Below, piece by piece: positions 20,794 through 29,699 of a stretch of DNA of 64,000 bases (positions are counted from its first letter, which is position 1; each line of letters starts with the position of its first letter). The position numbers and the translations under genes were made by a program. The stretch covers positions 1 to 64,000 of the forward strand of contig CAXTZG010000001.1 in assembly GCA_964248625.1 (NCBI GenBank), read 5' to 3'. This stretch comes from Lichenicola sp964248625. GTDB taxonomy: Bacteria > Pseudomonadota > Alphaproteobacteria > Acetobacterales > Acetobacteraceae. The notes below the pieces were generated by a model, which was not told the DNA's origin, made no database searches, and worked only from the letters and a program-made list of their open reading frames with translations.

Positions 20794-21109
20794 GATTACC
20801 TCGTCGAACTGGCGGCGATCCTGCAGGTCGTTGCGGATGTGGCCGAACAGCCCGGACTAGTCCCAGACAGTTTAATGAGCACTTAACGACGATTTAGATC
20901 GCGCAAAAGTTAGCTTGGCCGTTCGAAACGTTCGAATCACATCAAGGCTGAATAGTAGCGCTCTCCGATTGATGACCGTTGCTGCCAGTCCCTGTTTGCG
21001 AACATCGACAGGATGCACCCGGACGTGCATGGACTCGCTTTCAGACCGCGGTTTTCATGCTACGGCCGCTCATCTTTCGTTAACTGACGGTATGCATTCT
21101 CCACCGGCC
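20794..21109. other. Intergenic: sedolisin promoter region
   Basis: No gene seen. It holds the upstream region of the S53 peptidase on the minus strand; 20868-20912 is AT-richer. It ends at the transposase remnant. Confidence 0.45.
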
Positions 21110-21650
21110 TCGGAGCACGTGACGCTTATGTGCCGTCTACGTACTGACCTGAGGAAACAGGTTCTAGGCAACGGCATCCTGCACGTGCTGCGGTCAGCCT
21201 GCCGGTGGAAGGACTGCCCGCTCAAGTATGAGCCGGCCACCACGACTCATGACCCTTACAACCGGTGGAGTGCGCAGGGGCTCTAGCACAAGCTGCTCGC
21301 GCGCCTGGCGGCGGCCGGGAATATTCCCGACGAGCTCAGCATCGACAGCACCCCATCAAGGCACGCCGCTTCGCGGTCGGGTCAAAACAGCCTTGCCGAG
21401 ATGCTATTACGACGACATCGCGCCGCCGCAGCGCCTGCAGACGCTCGGAACCGAGGTCGTCATCCGTCCAACAGGACAAGACGCCATCCATACCCGCTCA
21501 ACCGCATCGCCGGCCGCAGGCGCAACGTCGTCGAGCGCATGTTCTGCCGAATGAAGGACTGGCGCCGCATCGCCACGGCTGCGACAGGCTCGCCAGCTTG
21601 ATGCACAGGATCAGCTCCATCGGCAACGTGAGCCAGCCACGCAGACTACG
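21110..21650 (+). pseudogene. Decayed IS5-family (IS427-like) transposase
   Basis: Pieces of one transposase appear in order in changing frames: a fragment with ILHVLRSACRWKDCPLKYEP and PYNRWSAQGL, then an in-frame TAG (21284-21286), then ARLAAAGNIPDELSIDSTP, a frameshift near 21350 into IKARRFAVGSKQP, an internal deletion to APPQRLQTLGTEVVI, then RRNVVERMFCRMKDWRRIA and a last shift into RLASLMHRISSIGN. These are the hallmarks of the IS5/IS427 family, whose protein is normally intact or split once. At least two frameshifts, one stop and one deletion mean it is dead. Terminal inverted repeats were not identified. Confidence 0.8.
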
Positions 21651-21830
21651 ACCAAGCCCTTTCACCGATCTTACGTGGTGCGGATCAGGTGGCGGGTCGT
21701 GACGAAGTCGCCGGTGGCCAATCCCGCACACTGCCTAGATCGCGATCCTGGAGCCGGTTGCCTGACCGCGGAAGGCGGTCTTCATGAACATTTCATGTCA
21801 TTGCCCAGATCCTGGCTGCAAGGTCCGTAG

Positions 21831-23441
21831 ATGATCCAGTCACTGCTGACCCGGGCGCAAGAACATGTTGAGGGTGACCGCCTCGACGAGGCTATTCGGC
21901 TGCTTTGCCGGGCAGCGGAGCTCGCCCCAGCCGAGGCGGCCATCCATCACGATATCGGCTACCTGCACCTCAGGCGCGGCCGTTTCGAGGCGGCGGCGGA
22001 GGCTTTCCGGCAGGCGGTCCTGGTGCAGCCCCGCTTCGCGCTGGCCCATGTGCGGCTTGGCGTGGCGATGCAGGCGCTCGGTGATCTCGATGGAGCGCTT
22101 GCCAGCTACCGGCGCGCGGCGGAACTCGACGGGTCGCGCGCCGACGCGCCGTTCAGGGCGGGCGTGCTGCTCGAGGCACTCGGCCGCCGCACCCCGGCAC
22201 TGGCAGCACTTCACCAGGCAGCCTCCACACGGCCGTCAAGCGCCCTGTCGCGTCTCGCGGAGGCCAGGCTTCAGCTTGATGCCGGCCGTCACGACGCCGC
22301 GGAGCACACGCTGCGCGCGCTGCTCGCCGTCCATCCAGGCCACCTGGAAGCCACGGACACGCTGGGCACCGTGCTGGCCGAGGCGGGCGACGCCGATGCG
22401 GCATGGGCCTGCTATGACCACGTGACCCGGATATCGCCTCAATACGCCGGCAGCTTCTACGACCTCGTACGCTGCCGCCCGATCAGGGCAACGGATGCGG
22501 ACTTGATCGGCCGGATGACCGCAGCTGCGGCGCGGCCTGATCTGCATGGGGAGGCGCGCCTGAAGCTGCACCTCGCACTCGGCAAGGTCGCCGACGACCT
22601 CGGCAATCCGGCAGACGCGATGCGGCAGTTCCACGCCGCCAGCGTGGTCCGCTGCGGCAGCGACAACGACGATTGCCGGGCGATTGAGGTTCGCGTCGAG
22701 CGGCTGATCAACCGCTTCGACGCGCAACACCTGGCACGAGCCGCTGATATCGGCCTCGGCGACAGGACGCCGATCTTCATCGTCGGCTTGCCGCGATCGG
22801 GCACCACGCTCGTCGAGCAGATCCTGTCCTGCCATCCTGACCTCCATCCGGGCGGTGAGCTGCCTTTCTGGACCGAGCGGACGGAACTGGCCGACGAGCC
22901 GGACGTCCAGCGTCTCGCACAAGCCGGTGTCGAATACATCGACCTGCTGCGCAGCCTGGCGCCAGCTGCAAGGCGGGTGACGGACAAGATGCCGCTCAAC
23001 ATATTCCAGGTCGGGCTGATCCATCTCTGCCTGCCGCAGGCCGTCATCGTGCTCTGCAGCCGCCGACCGATCGACGTCGCTCTGTCGATCCACCGGACCT
23101 ACTTCAATCGCAACATCGGCATACCAACGGGAGGTGCGGCACTGGTTGCCGCAATCCAGGCCATCGAGCGATTATCCTCGCACTGGCGCCGCTTGCTCCC
23201 GGCGGCACAGTTCCACGAGGTCGCTCATGACCGGCTGATAGCAGAGCCTGCCAAGACGATCGGTGAGCTTCTTTCGGCCTGCGGCCTCACCTGGAGCGAT
23301 GCCTGCCTCCAGCCTGAACAGAATCCGCGCGTGGTGCGCACCCCGAGCAAATGGCAGGTGCGACAGCCCATCAAACCTCAGCAACCGGACGCTTGGCGTC
23401 GATACGAACCATGGCTTGGCCCGTTTGCTGCGCTGTTGTGA
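21831..23441 (+). CDS. TPR-repeat sulfotransferase
   Basis: 536 residues; AAGG sits about 8 bases before the ATG. Residues 1 to about 200 are TPR helices (ARGDRLDEAI-like units, for example AELAPAEAAIHHDIGYLHLRRGRFEAAAEAF in overlapping repeats). From about 315 a sulfotransferase domain begins with PIFIVGLPRSGTT, the 5'-phosphosulfate-binding loop for PAPS, then VEQILSCHPDLHPGGELPFW and VTDKMPLNIFQVGLIHLC. The family transfers sulfate from PAPS to sugars, lipids or protein tyrosines; the acceptor here is unknown. The gene lies between two transposase remnants, suggesting acquisition or rearrangement, though base composition is not visibly different. Confidence 0.88.
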   Translation: MIQSLLTRAQEHVEGDRLDEAIRLLCRAAELAPAEAAIHHDIGYLHLRRGRFEAAAEAFRQAVLVQPRFALAHVRLGVAMQALGDLDGALASYRRAAELDGSRADAPFRAGVLLEALGRRTPALAALHQAASTRPSSALSRLAEARLQLDAGRHDAAEHTLRALLAVHPGHLEATDTLGTVLAEAGDADAAWACYDHVTRISPQYAGSFYDLVRCRPIRATDADLIGRMTAAAARPDLHGEARLKLHLALGKVADDLGNPADAMRQFHAASVVRCGSDNDDCRAIEVRVERLINRFDAQHLARAADIGLGDRTPIFIVGLPRSGTTLVEQILSCHPDLHPGGELPFWTERTELADEPDVQRLAQAGVEYIDLLRSLAPAARRVTDKMPLNIFQVGLIHLCLPQAVIVLCSRRPIDVALSIHRTYFNRNIGIPTGGAALVAAIQAIERLSSHWRRLLPAAQFHEVAHDRLIAEPAKTIGELLSACGLTWSDACLQPEQNPRVVRTPSKWQVRQPIKPQQPDAWRRYEPWLGPFAALL

Positions 23442-23559
23442 CGGACTGGCAATCGCCTACCTATCCGGTTCGCAGTCGATGTCAACAGTCTGAGCTGTAT
23501 GGCGAGGCCAGATGGCGCACGGTAGTGGCCGTACCAGTTTGGAACGTAGATACAGCCGA

Positions 23560-23854
23560 GACACGGCAAAATTCAAGCAACAGGGCACGGCCGGGACAGG
23601 GCGCGTGCGTCTCGCCCAGCCTGCGCCAGCACGTCTTGCCGCAGCAGCTGAGTTCGGCCGGCACCTCATGCCATCAGATCCCGGTGTGCCGCGCGAACAG
23701 GACCCCGGCCAGGGCCGAGCGACCCGGTGCTTGTGGTCGTCCGCCTCAGCTCTGCCCGCTTGGACGGCAGAAGAGGCTCGATCAGCCGCCACAGGTCGTC
23801 AGAGACAAGAAGCTCTGAACCCACTGACGCCTTGAGCAGGAGTTTTGTCCCCAA
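23560..23854 (-). pseudogene. Truncated IS5-family transposase fragment
   Basis: On the minus strand the reading SELLVSDDLWRLIEPLLPSK (from about 23815) is the N-terminus of an IS5-family transposase. After a frameshift it continues as VLFARHTGI, a stop, then VPAELSCCGKTCWRRLGE, the next conserved block. Nothing of the DDE domain remains. It is a different subfamily from the remnant at 21110. It lies directly upstream of the TonB-dependent receptor. Confidence 0.7.
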
Positions 23855-24123
23855 TCCAGGCGTCTATCCCCGTCGGAAGCCAGCAGCGTCTGTTTCATCA
23901 GAACGTCACGAGCAGAAAGACGGCGCCTCTTTTAGAGACGGCTGTCAGCTTTCTGTCAGGGAACCAGATGGGTCTTTTCTCCAGGCAATGGCCGCCGCGT
24001 TCGGGCGCCGGCCTGACATCTCCTTCAGCCGGGTTGCGGCAGCCGGCCACCGAGCTCGGGCCTGGGCATGGTATCGTGGACCAACTCGTTTGCGGCCAGA
24101 CGATCACACTGTGTCGGTTCCTC

Positions 24124-26304
24124 ATGCTCGGAACAGCCTGCGTCTTTGATTTGGCGCTGCCCCTTGCGAGCGTCCAGGCACAGACGATGTCGTCTGCAGA
24201 GCAGATCGACGTCCAAGGCATACGGAACGCAGCGCCAACCACCGCAGCCGGTTTCGCGCCGAGTGCGCCGAGTCTCGATCAAACCCAGCCGACCAGCACC
24301 GTTACCGCCGAAGCGCTGAAGAAAGCTTTTGTTCCTACCGCCGACTACGACGATGTGGTCGCGCTCACGCCGAGCGCCATGAACATCAATCCCGTGGGCC
24401 CCGGCCTGCAGCAGGATTTCGGACAAAGCATCCGCGGCCTGCAATATACCGAGTTCAGCGTATTGTTCGACGGGATCCAGATCCCTGGCTTCCCGTTCAA
24501 CTTGGCGCCGCAACCGGGCGCCTACTTCATGTCGCGCGACTTTGGCAGTGTCACGGTCAACCGCGGACCGGGCTCAGCATCGCAGATCGGCTCGGCCACG
24601 TTCGGCGGCTCGGTGGCACTGACGTCGCCGGTGCTGGCTGCCGCGCCCGGGCTTGAAACCTACGGAACATTCGGCAGCTTTGGAACCAAGCTGTTCGGAT
24701 TGCAGGGCCAGTCCGGGATTCAGGACGGCCTTGGCGGTGGCAGCGCCCTGCTTGACCTGACCCGCGAAGAGGCGCGCGGCGCGCTGTCAGGTGTCAGAAC
24801 TGAGCGGCGCAACCTGTTCCTGAAGGCAGAGCAGCCGGTCGGACGCAGCACGACCATCACGCTCGTCGTCAATCTCGATAACGACGACACCAAAACGCCT
24901 TATGGCGCGACACTGGCCAGCATGAATGCGTTTGGCAGAAATTTTGCACTGAATTCCGATCCGACCTCGCAGACCTTCAACGGCTATAACCGGGACGACT
25001 ACACCACTGATTTCGAATATCTTTCGGTCCGATCCGAACTTGGCAACGGCTGGATTCTGGATAATCGAGCCTACACAACCGCCTACGACCAGCGCAGCCG
25101 GCACGGGCTTGATCCCGGCGGCAGCGCACCAAACCTGTCCGGACCGATCCTGCTGAATGGCATCGAGACCAGCGTCGACAACGACGTTCCCGGCGTCAGC
25201 TCGCAATACGACTACCGCAACTGGGGCGACGTGTTCCGCATCACCAAGGATGTTGGACGTGGTCAGTTCCGCGTCGGCTTTTGGGCGGAACGCGAAGGCT
25301 TCACGACCAATACGGTCAGCGTCGACTTCACCCGCGATGCCATGCCTTATTCTTCTGGTCCTGGCGTCTCGCCCTACCTCAACAAATACTACGCCTCTTT
25401 GGTGACGGTGCAGCCATATGCGGAATACGCATGGAAACCCATCAGCACGGTGACGCTGACTGCTGGCATCAAATACAGCTCGGTGACCCGCTATCTCAAC
25501 GGCCCGATCACGCTGACCGGTGGGCCTGCCGACGATCATGCCACCTACAACAAGCCGCTACCGTCCTTCGACGCAAACTGGCGCGTTGCCGCGGGGTGGT
25601 CGCTGTTCGCGCAGGCGGCCGAAGGGTTCCTGACACCGCCGCTCAACCTGTTCTCGGCGACCAGCATCAACGAGGTGCAGCCATCGACCACCTGGAGCTA
25701 TCAGGTCGGCACGGTCTTTCAGCGCGACTGGCTCAAGCTCGGTGTGGATGCTTATGACATCGACTTTCACAACTACATCACCAGCAACACCGTTGCCGGC
25801 TTCACCACCTATTTCAACCAGGGCGGCGCCACCTTCAAGGGCGTTGAGGTGGAAGGCACCGTGACGCTTGGGCACGGTTTCGCCGTCTATGCCAACGGCT
25901 CGCTTAATGACTCCAGCTACGGCAACAATGGCAACAATCTTGCGCAGACGCCGCGTCGTACGGCCGCCGTGGCCTTGCTGTACGACAAGAACAACCTCAT
26001 CCGCGACAAGGACGAGCTGTTCGGCAACCTGACAATCAAGAGCGTTGGTCCGCAATACGGGCTCGACACGGCGTTCGAAAACCAGGCCGACCAGTTTCCG
26101 ATCAAGTCCTACAACCAGCTCGACCTGAATGCCGGCTACGTGCTGCCACTGCAGCACGTGCGGGTTCGCAGCACCGTCAACGTGACCAACCTGCTGAATC
26201 ATCGCTCCCTGACGGGATATGCCGGTGAAACGCTTGAAGCGCAGCCGCTGTACTGGGTGCAGGCCGGACGTGGCATCTTCTTCTCTGTGGCGGCGTTCCT
26301 TTAG
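24124..26304 (+). CDS. TonB-dependent outer-membrane receptor
   Basis: 726 residues from the proposed ATG at 24124 (MLGTACVFDLALPLASVQAQ), which gives a signal-peptide-like core without the usual positive n-region; the frame is open back to 23845. EQIDVQGIRNAA resembles a TonB box. The plug domain follows (DYDDVVALTPSAM, SIRGLQYTEFSVLFDGIQIPG in part, VTVNRGPGSASQIGSATFGG), then about 500 residues of beta-barrel ending GRGIFFSVAAFL. Such receptors import siderophores, vitamins or glycans across the outer membrane; the ligand is not evident. The 5' end abuts an IS fragment and may be damaged. It has no partner ABC transporter nearby. Confidence 0.85.
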   Translation: MLGTACVFDLALPLASVQAQTMSSAEQIDVQGIRNAAPTTAAGFAPSAPSLDQTQPTSTVTAEALKKAFVPTADYDDVVALTPSAMNINPVGPGLQQDFGQSIRGLQYTEFSVLFDGIQIPGFPFNLAPQPGAYFMSRDFGSVTVNRGPGSASQIGSATFGGSVALTSPVLAAAPGLETYGTFGSFGTKLFGLQGQSGIQDGLGGGSALLDLTREEARGALSGVRTERRNLFLKAEQPVGRSTTITLVVNLDNDDTKTPYGATLASMNAFGRNFALNSDPTSQTFNGYNRDDYTTDFEYLSVRSELGNGWILDNRAYTTAYDQRSRHGLDPGGSAPNLSGPILLNGIETSVDNDVPGVSSQYDYRNWGDVFRITKDVGRGQFRVGFWAEREGFTTNTVSVDFTRDAMPYSSGPGVSPYLNKYYASLVTVQPYAEYAWKPISTVTLTAGIKYSSVTRYLNGPITLTGGPADDHATYNKPLPSFDANWRVAAGWSLFAQAAEGFLTPPLNLFSATSINEVQPSTTWSYQVGTVFQRDWLKLGVDAYDIDFHNYITSNTVAGFTTYFNQGGATFKGVEVEGTVTLGHGFAVYANGSLNDSSYGNNGNNLAQTPRRTAAVALLYDKNNLIRDKDELFGNLTIKSVGPQYGLDTAFENQADQFPIKSYNQLDLNAGYVLPLQHVRVRSTVNVTNLLNHRSLTGYAGETLEAQPLYWVQAGRGIFFSVAAFL

Positions 26305-26498
26305 ATGACTGACTTCCCGCTGACAGCGACTCTGCTGGCGGCTGTGTGACCGACGTAGCATGACCGGTGATGGCAGCGGGATGCCCAACAGGTGAACTGC
26401 TTTTGCTCCGGCCTGCAGCCGTGACGGACTGGCCGGACGCGACGGCGCTGGTGCATGGAGCGGACAGGAGGCCTGGATCGGGCTGATCATCGAGTTTG

Positions 26499-27272
26499 TC
26501 AGCTCGGGCGAGAGGAGATCGGCTTGGCGATGCGGATCATGCGGTTGAGGGCCTGGACGGCGATGGCGATGTCGCCCTCTTGGCTGTCGGATGATCGGGC
26601 CTGGAGCCTGGAGCCGATACTGCGTTTGTGGCGGCCGATCGCGGTTTCGAGGAAACTGCGGCGGCCATAGTCGCTGCCTTTTGCGCCATCGGCGATCAGG
26701 CTGGCGAGCGGTCCCTCCACCCTCGCAAGCGGGCTCGGGACAGCGGTGATGTCGCCCACATCCTCATCGGTCAGGACGTGCGTCACGATCTCGCCGGTTT
26801 CTGCGTTGAGGGCCAGATGCGGCTTGGCACCAACGCCGGGATATGTGGCCGCGCGTCTTGGCATCCACTCGCCCTGCCCCAACACCTGCAGGCCGATGCT
26901 GTCGACCACGGCACTGTGATCGTGCCGTCGCGCTGTGCAGTCCGCGGCTGGCGCCCCTTGAAGCCACGGCCGTGTCGGCTCAATGTGGTATAATCCCGCA
27001 CGCTGAGATCCGGCTTGAGCAGGCGCGGCGCCGAGCGCGCGAAGCCTTCGGCCTGAGCCAGCGTGAGATTCCAGACCAGACAGCGGCTGACCACCTCGCG
27101 TCGTTCGCCGTAGGGCGGTCCATTCTGACAACGCGGCCCCGTCGAGCCGGAACGTCAGGTCATCGCCGCCGCTGTAGGCCCGTCTCATAGGCGGCCAGTT
27201 GGTGATCCGGCGACCGACCTTCGGAGCATGACGACGTCGCGGCGTGTTATGCCTGAACGGCATGGCATACAT
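26499..27272 (-). pseudogene. Decayed IS5-family transposase (third type)
   Basis: The N-terminus reads MPFRHNTPRRRHAPKVGRRITNW...FRLDGAALSEWTALRRTTRG from 27272. The frame then shifts (LTLAQAEGFARSAPRLLKPD, SVRDYTTLSRHGRGFKGRQ) and shifts back into HSAVVDSIGLQVLGQGEW, KPHLALNAETGEIVTHVLTDEDVGD and SYDYGRR-like ADGAKGSDYGRRSFLETAIGRHKR. About 70 residues expected between ADGA and YGRRS are deleted. This matches IS5-family transposases with an 'LDEAALAAW'-type N-terminus. It cannot make an active enzyme. Confidence 0.82.
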
Positions 27273-27485
27273 TTAGCCAGACCAGAAGACACTCAACCCA
27301 TACGATTCCTGCGCGAGTGCTGACAGAACCCACCAGCTTCTCCGTCTGCCTCATGCCCAACGTTGGGTACCCGCATCACAGGAAACGGTTCAGGCCACTG
27401 CCTGATCAGTTAGTGCTGGCGGGACGACCCAGTAACTTAATATTGAGCGAGCACGGTGATGCTGCCCGAAAGGGAACTCATCATC

Positions 27486-29180
27486 ATGCAGCGGACGAAG
27501 ATCTCGACCAGCCTTCTTTGCGGCTATCTGGTCATCCTACTCATGCTCCTGGTGCTGGCAGCGTTCAGCATCATGAAGGTGCAGTCGATCGCCTCCGCGC
27601 TGCATGCAGTCAACGACGTGAACAGCGTCAAGCAGCGATATGCAATCAACTTCCGCGGCAGCGTGCATAACCGCGCTATTTTGCTCCGCGACGTGGTGCT
27701 GCTGTCGGACCGGAAGGACATCGATCAGGCCTTGCAAGACATTCGCCAGCAGCTCGAGAACTACCAGACCTCGGCACACGCGATGGACGAGATGTTCGAC
27801 AGGAACGTAGGGGTCACCGACGACGCGCGGCAGATACTGGACAGCATCAAGCAGATCGAGGCCAAGACGATGCCGGTCGCCGCGACCGTCGTCAGCCTCA
27901 GGCTCGCCGGCAAGCAGGACCGGGCTCATCAGGTCCTCATGGACGAGGCGCGTCCCGATTTCATCGAGTGGCTCCGGGTCATCAACCAGTTCATCGACCT
28001 GGAGGAAGCCAAGAACCACTTGGTCGGCCGGCAGGCGCAGACCCAGGCGCAGGATTTCCGCCTATCGATGCTGCCGTTATGCGGCGCCGCGATCCTGATC
28101 GGAGCCGGGATCATGCTCTGGTCGAACCGGTCGCTCCGGCCGCTGCGCGAGCTGACCCTCATCATGAACCGGCTGTCGCAGCGCGACCTCGACATGCCCG
28201 TGATCGGCACCGACCGCCGCGACGAGATCGGCGCGATGGCGCGGACTGTCCAGATCTTCAAGGACGGCATGATCCAAGCCGACGCGTCTGCCGCGCGTCA
28301 GGAGGCCGAGCACCAAGACAAGGAGCAGCGTGCACAACGCCTGGAGGGGCTGATCGGCGGCTTCGAGCACACGATCGGCCAGATGGTGAGCCTGCTGTCC
28401 GCGGCCTCAGCCGAGATGGAGGCTACCGCGCGGGCGATGTCATCGACCGCCACCGAGACCAACCAACAGGCCGGCACGGTCGCTTCGGCCGCGGACGTGG
28501 CGAGTGCAGGCGTGCAGACGGTTGCGGCCGCGGCCGGGCAGTTATCCTCGTCGATCAGCGAGATCAACCGACAGGTCAGCCAGTCGGCGGTGGTCAGTGG
28601 TCAAGCGGTCAGCGATGCGCAGAACGCCAGCCTGGTGATGGATACGCTGTCCAGCGGGGCGCAGAAGATCGGCGAGATCGTCAACCTGATCAACAACATC
28701 GCCAGCCAGACCAACCTGCTGGCGCTGAACGCCACCATCGAGGCGGCGCGTGCTGGCGATGCCGGAAAGGGTTTCGCCGTGGTTGCATCGGAGGTGAAGA
28801 GCCTGGCGCAGCAGACTGCTTGAGCCACCGACGAGATCGCCAGCCAGATCGGACAGGTCCAGTCGGCGACGCGCGAAGCGGTGGAGGCGATCCGTGGCAT
28901 CACCCGGATCATCGAGCAGGTGGGTATGATCTCGACCAGCATCGCGGCAGCGGTGGAGGAGCAGGGAGCGGCGACCGCGGAGATCGCCCGCAACGTGCAG
29001 CAGACATCCGCCAGCACCCAGACCGTCACGTCCAACATCGTGAAGGTCAGCCAAGCTGCGAACGATACTGGCACAGCGGCAGGTCAGATACTTAGCGCAG
29101 CTCAGAACCTGTCCCGCCAAGCGGGCGAGCTGTCGCGCGAGGTGGGCAGCTTCATTGGCGGCGTCCGCACGACACGCTAG
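27486..29180 (+). pseudogene. Methyl-accepting chemotaxis protein interrupted by an in-frame TGA
   Basis: Start at 27486 (MQRTKISTSLLCGYLVILL). A first transmembrane helix, a four-helix-bundle ligand region (about 35-185), a second helix (LCGAAILIGAGIMLW), HAMP, then the signalling domain with its conserved tip INNIASQTNLLALNATIEAARAG. TGA at 28821-28823 (codon 446) follows EVKSLAQQTA. Past it the same frame continues ATDEIASQIGQVQSATREAV... to the true stop at 29180, exactly as in intact MCPs (usual reading ..QTAxATDEI). A CGA-to-TGA transition would explain it. The truncated protein would have half a signalling hairpin and should not signal normally. No che genes are in the window. Confidence 0.85.
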
Positions 29181-29519
29181 CACTAGCTGGCCGCTTGATA
29201 ACGCGGTGCATGGCGGGCGGGCTTGGTGATGATGGCGGTTCTGGAATGTTGACCCGCATTTCCCCTGGCCTCGCCCGACGGTCCGACGTAGTTGCTTCGC
29301 GAACCGCCGTTCTCGATCCATGTCGCGAAACGCGGAGGGCTACCATGAAGATCACCAGATCTCCCAGACTGGTGATCGACTTGCTGAACGCGACTTCAGC
29401 GCACTGAGGCTAAACCTTCGATAAGTCTTTGAGCAAGGACTCGAATAGACCTTAACTCTGCTTTGCTCAAGGGTGCAGGTTCGTGCGCGTGACATAAAGG
29501 ATCAAGTAATATTTCGATC
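29181..29519. other. Intergenic region between the chemoreceptor and the barrel gene
   Basis: No gene seen. TTGAGCAA (29429-29436) and TTGCTCAA (29463-29470) form an 8-bp inverted repeat with a 26-base spacer. AT-richer from about 29410. Confidence 0.4.
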
Positions 29520-29570
29520 TCTTTACGAGAGCTTTATGGAAACACGCGAAATCAGCGTTGCGCCTTTATG
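29520..29570 (+). promoter_or_regulatory. Weaker copy of the kdp/kup motif upstream of the barrel gene
   Basis: CTTTATG occurs at 29532-29538 and again at 29564-29570, 32 bases apart, the same period as in the kdp and kup upstream regions. TTTACG is at 29522-29527, and TCAG plus a final CGCCTTTATG match the kup copy position for position. Overall about 60% identity over 50 bases to the kup version. Confidence 0.45.
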
Positions 29571-29699
29571 CCTGTTACCTGTTGATTGCCGTAGCGATAT
29601 GTCCGATGTCGCGTGAGCGACGCAATCGGTGCCCGGCACCCGATCGCCGCTCCTCGCGTACGCGTGCGGTATCGCCAGGATGAAATTGGATGCCGACCA

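Noticed and set aside
21831..26304. Complete composite transposon around the sulfotransferase and receptor
   Set aside because: The three transposase remnants belong to different subgroups and no matching terminal repeats were found.
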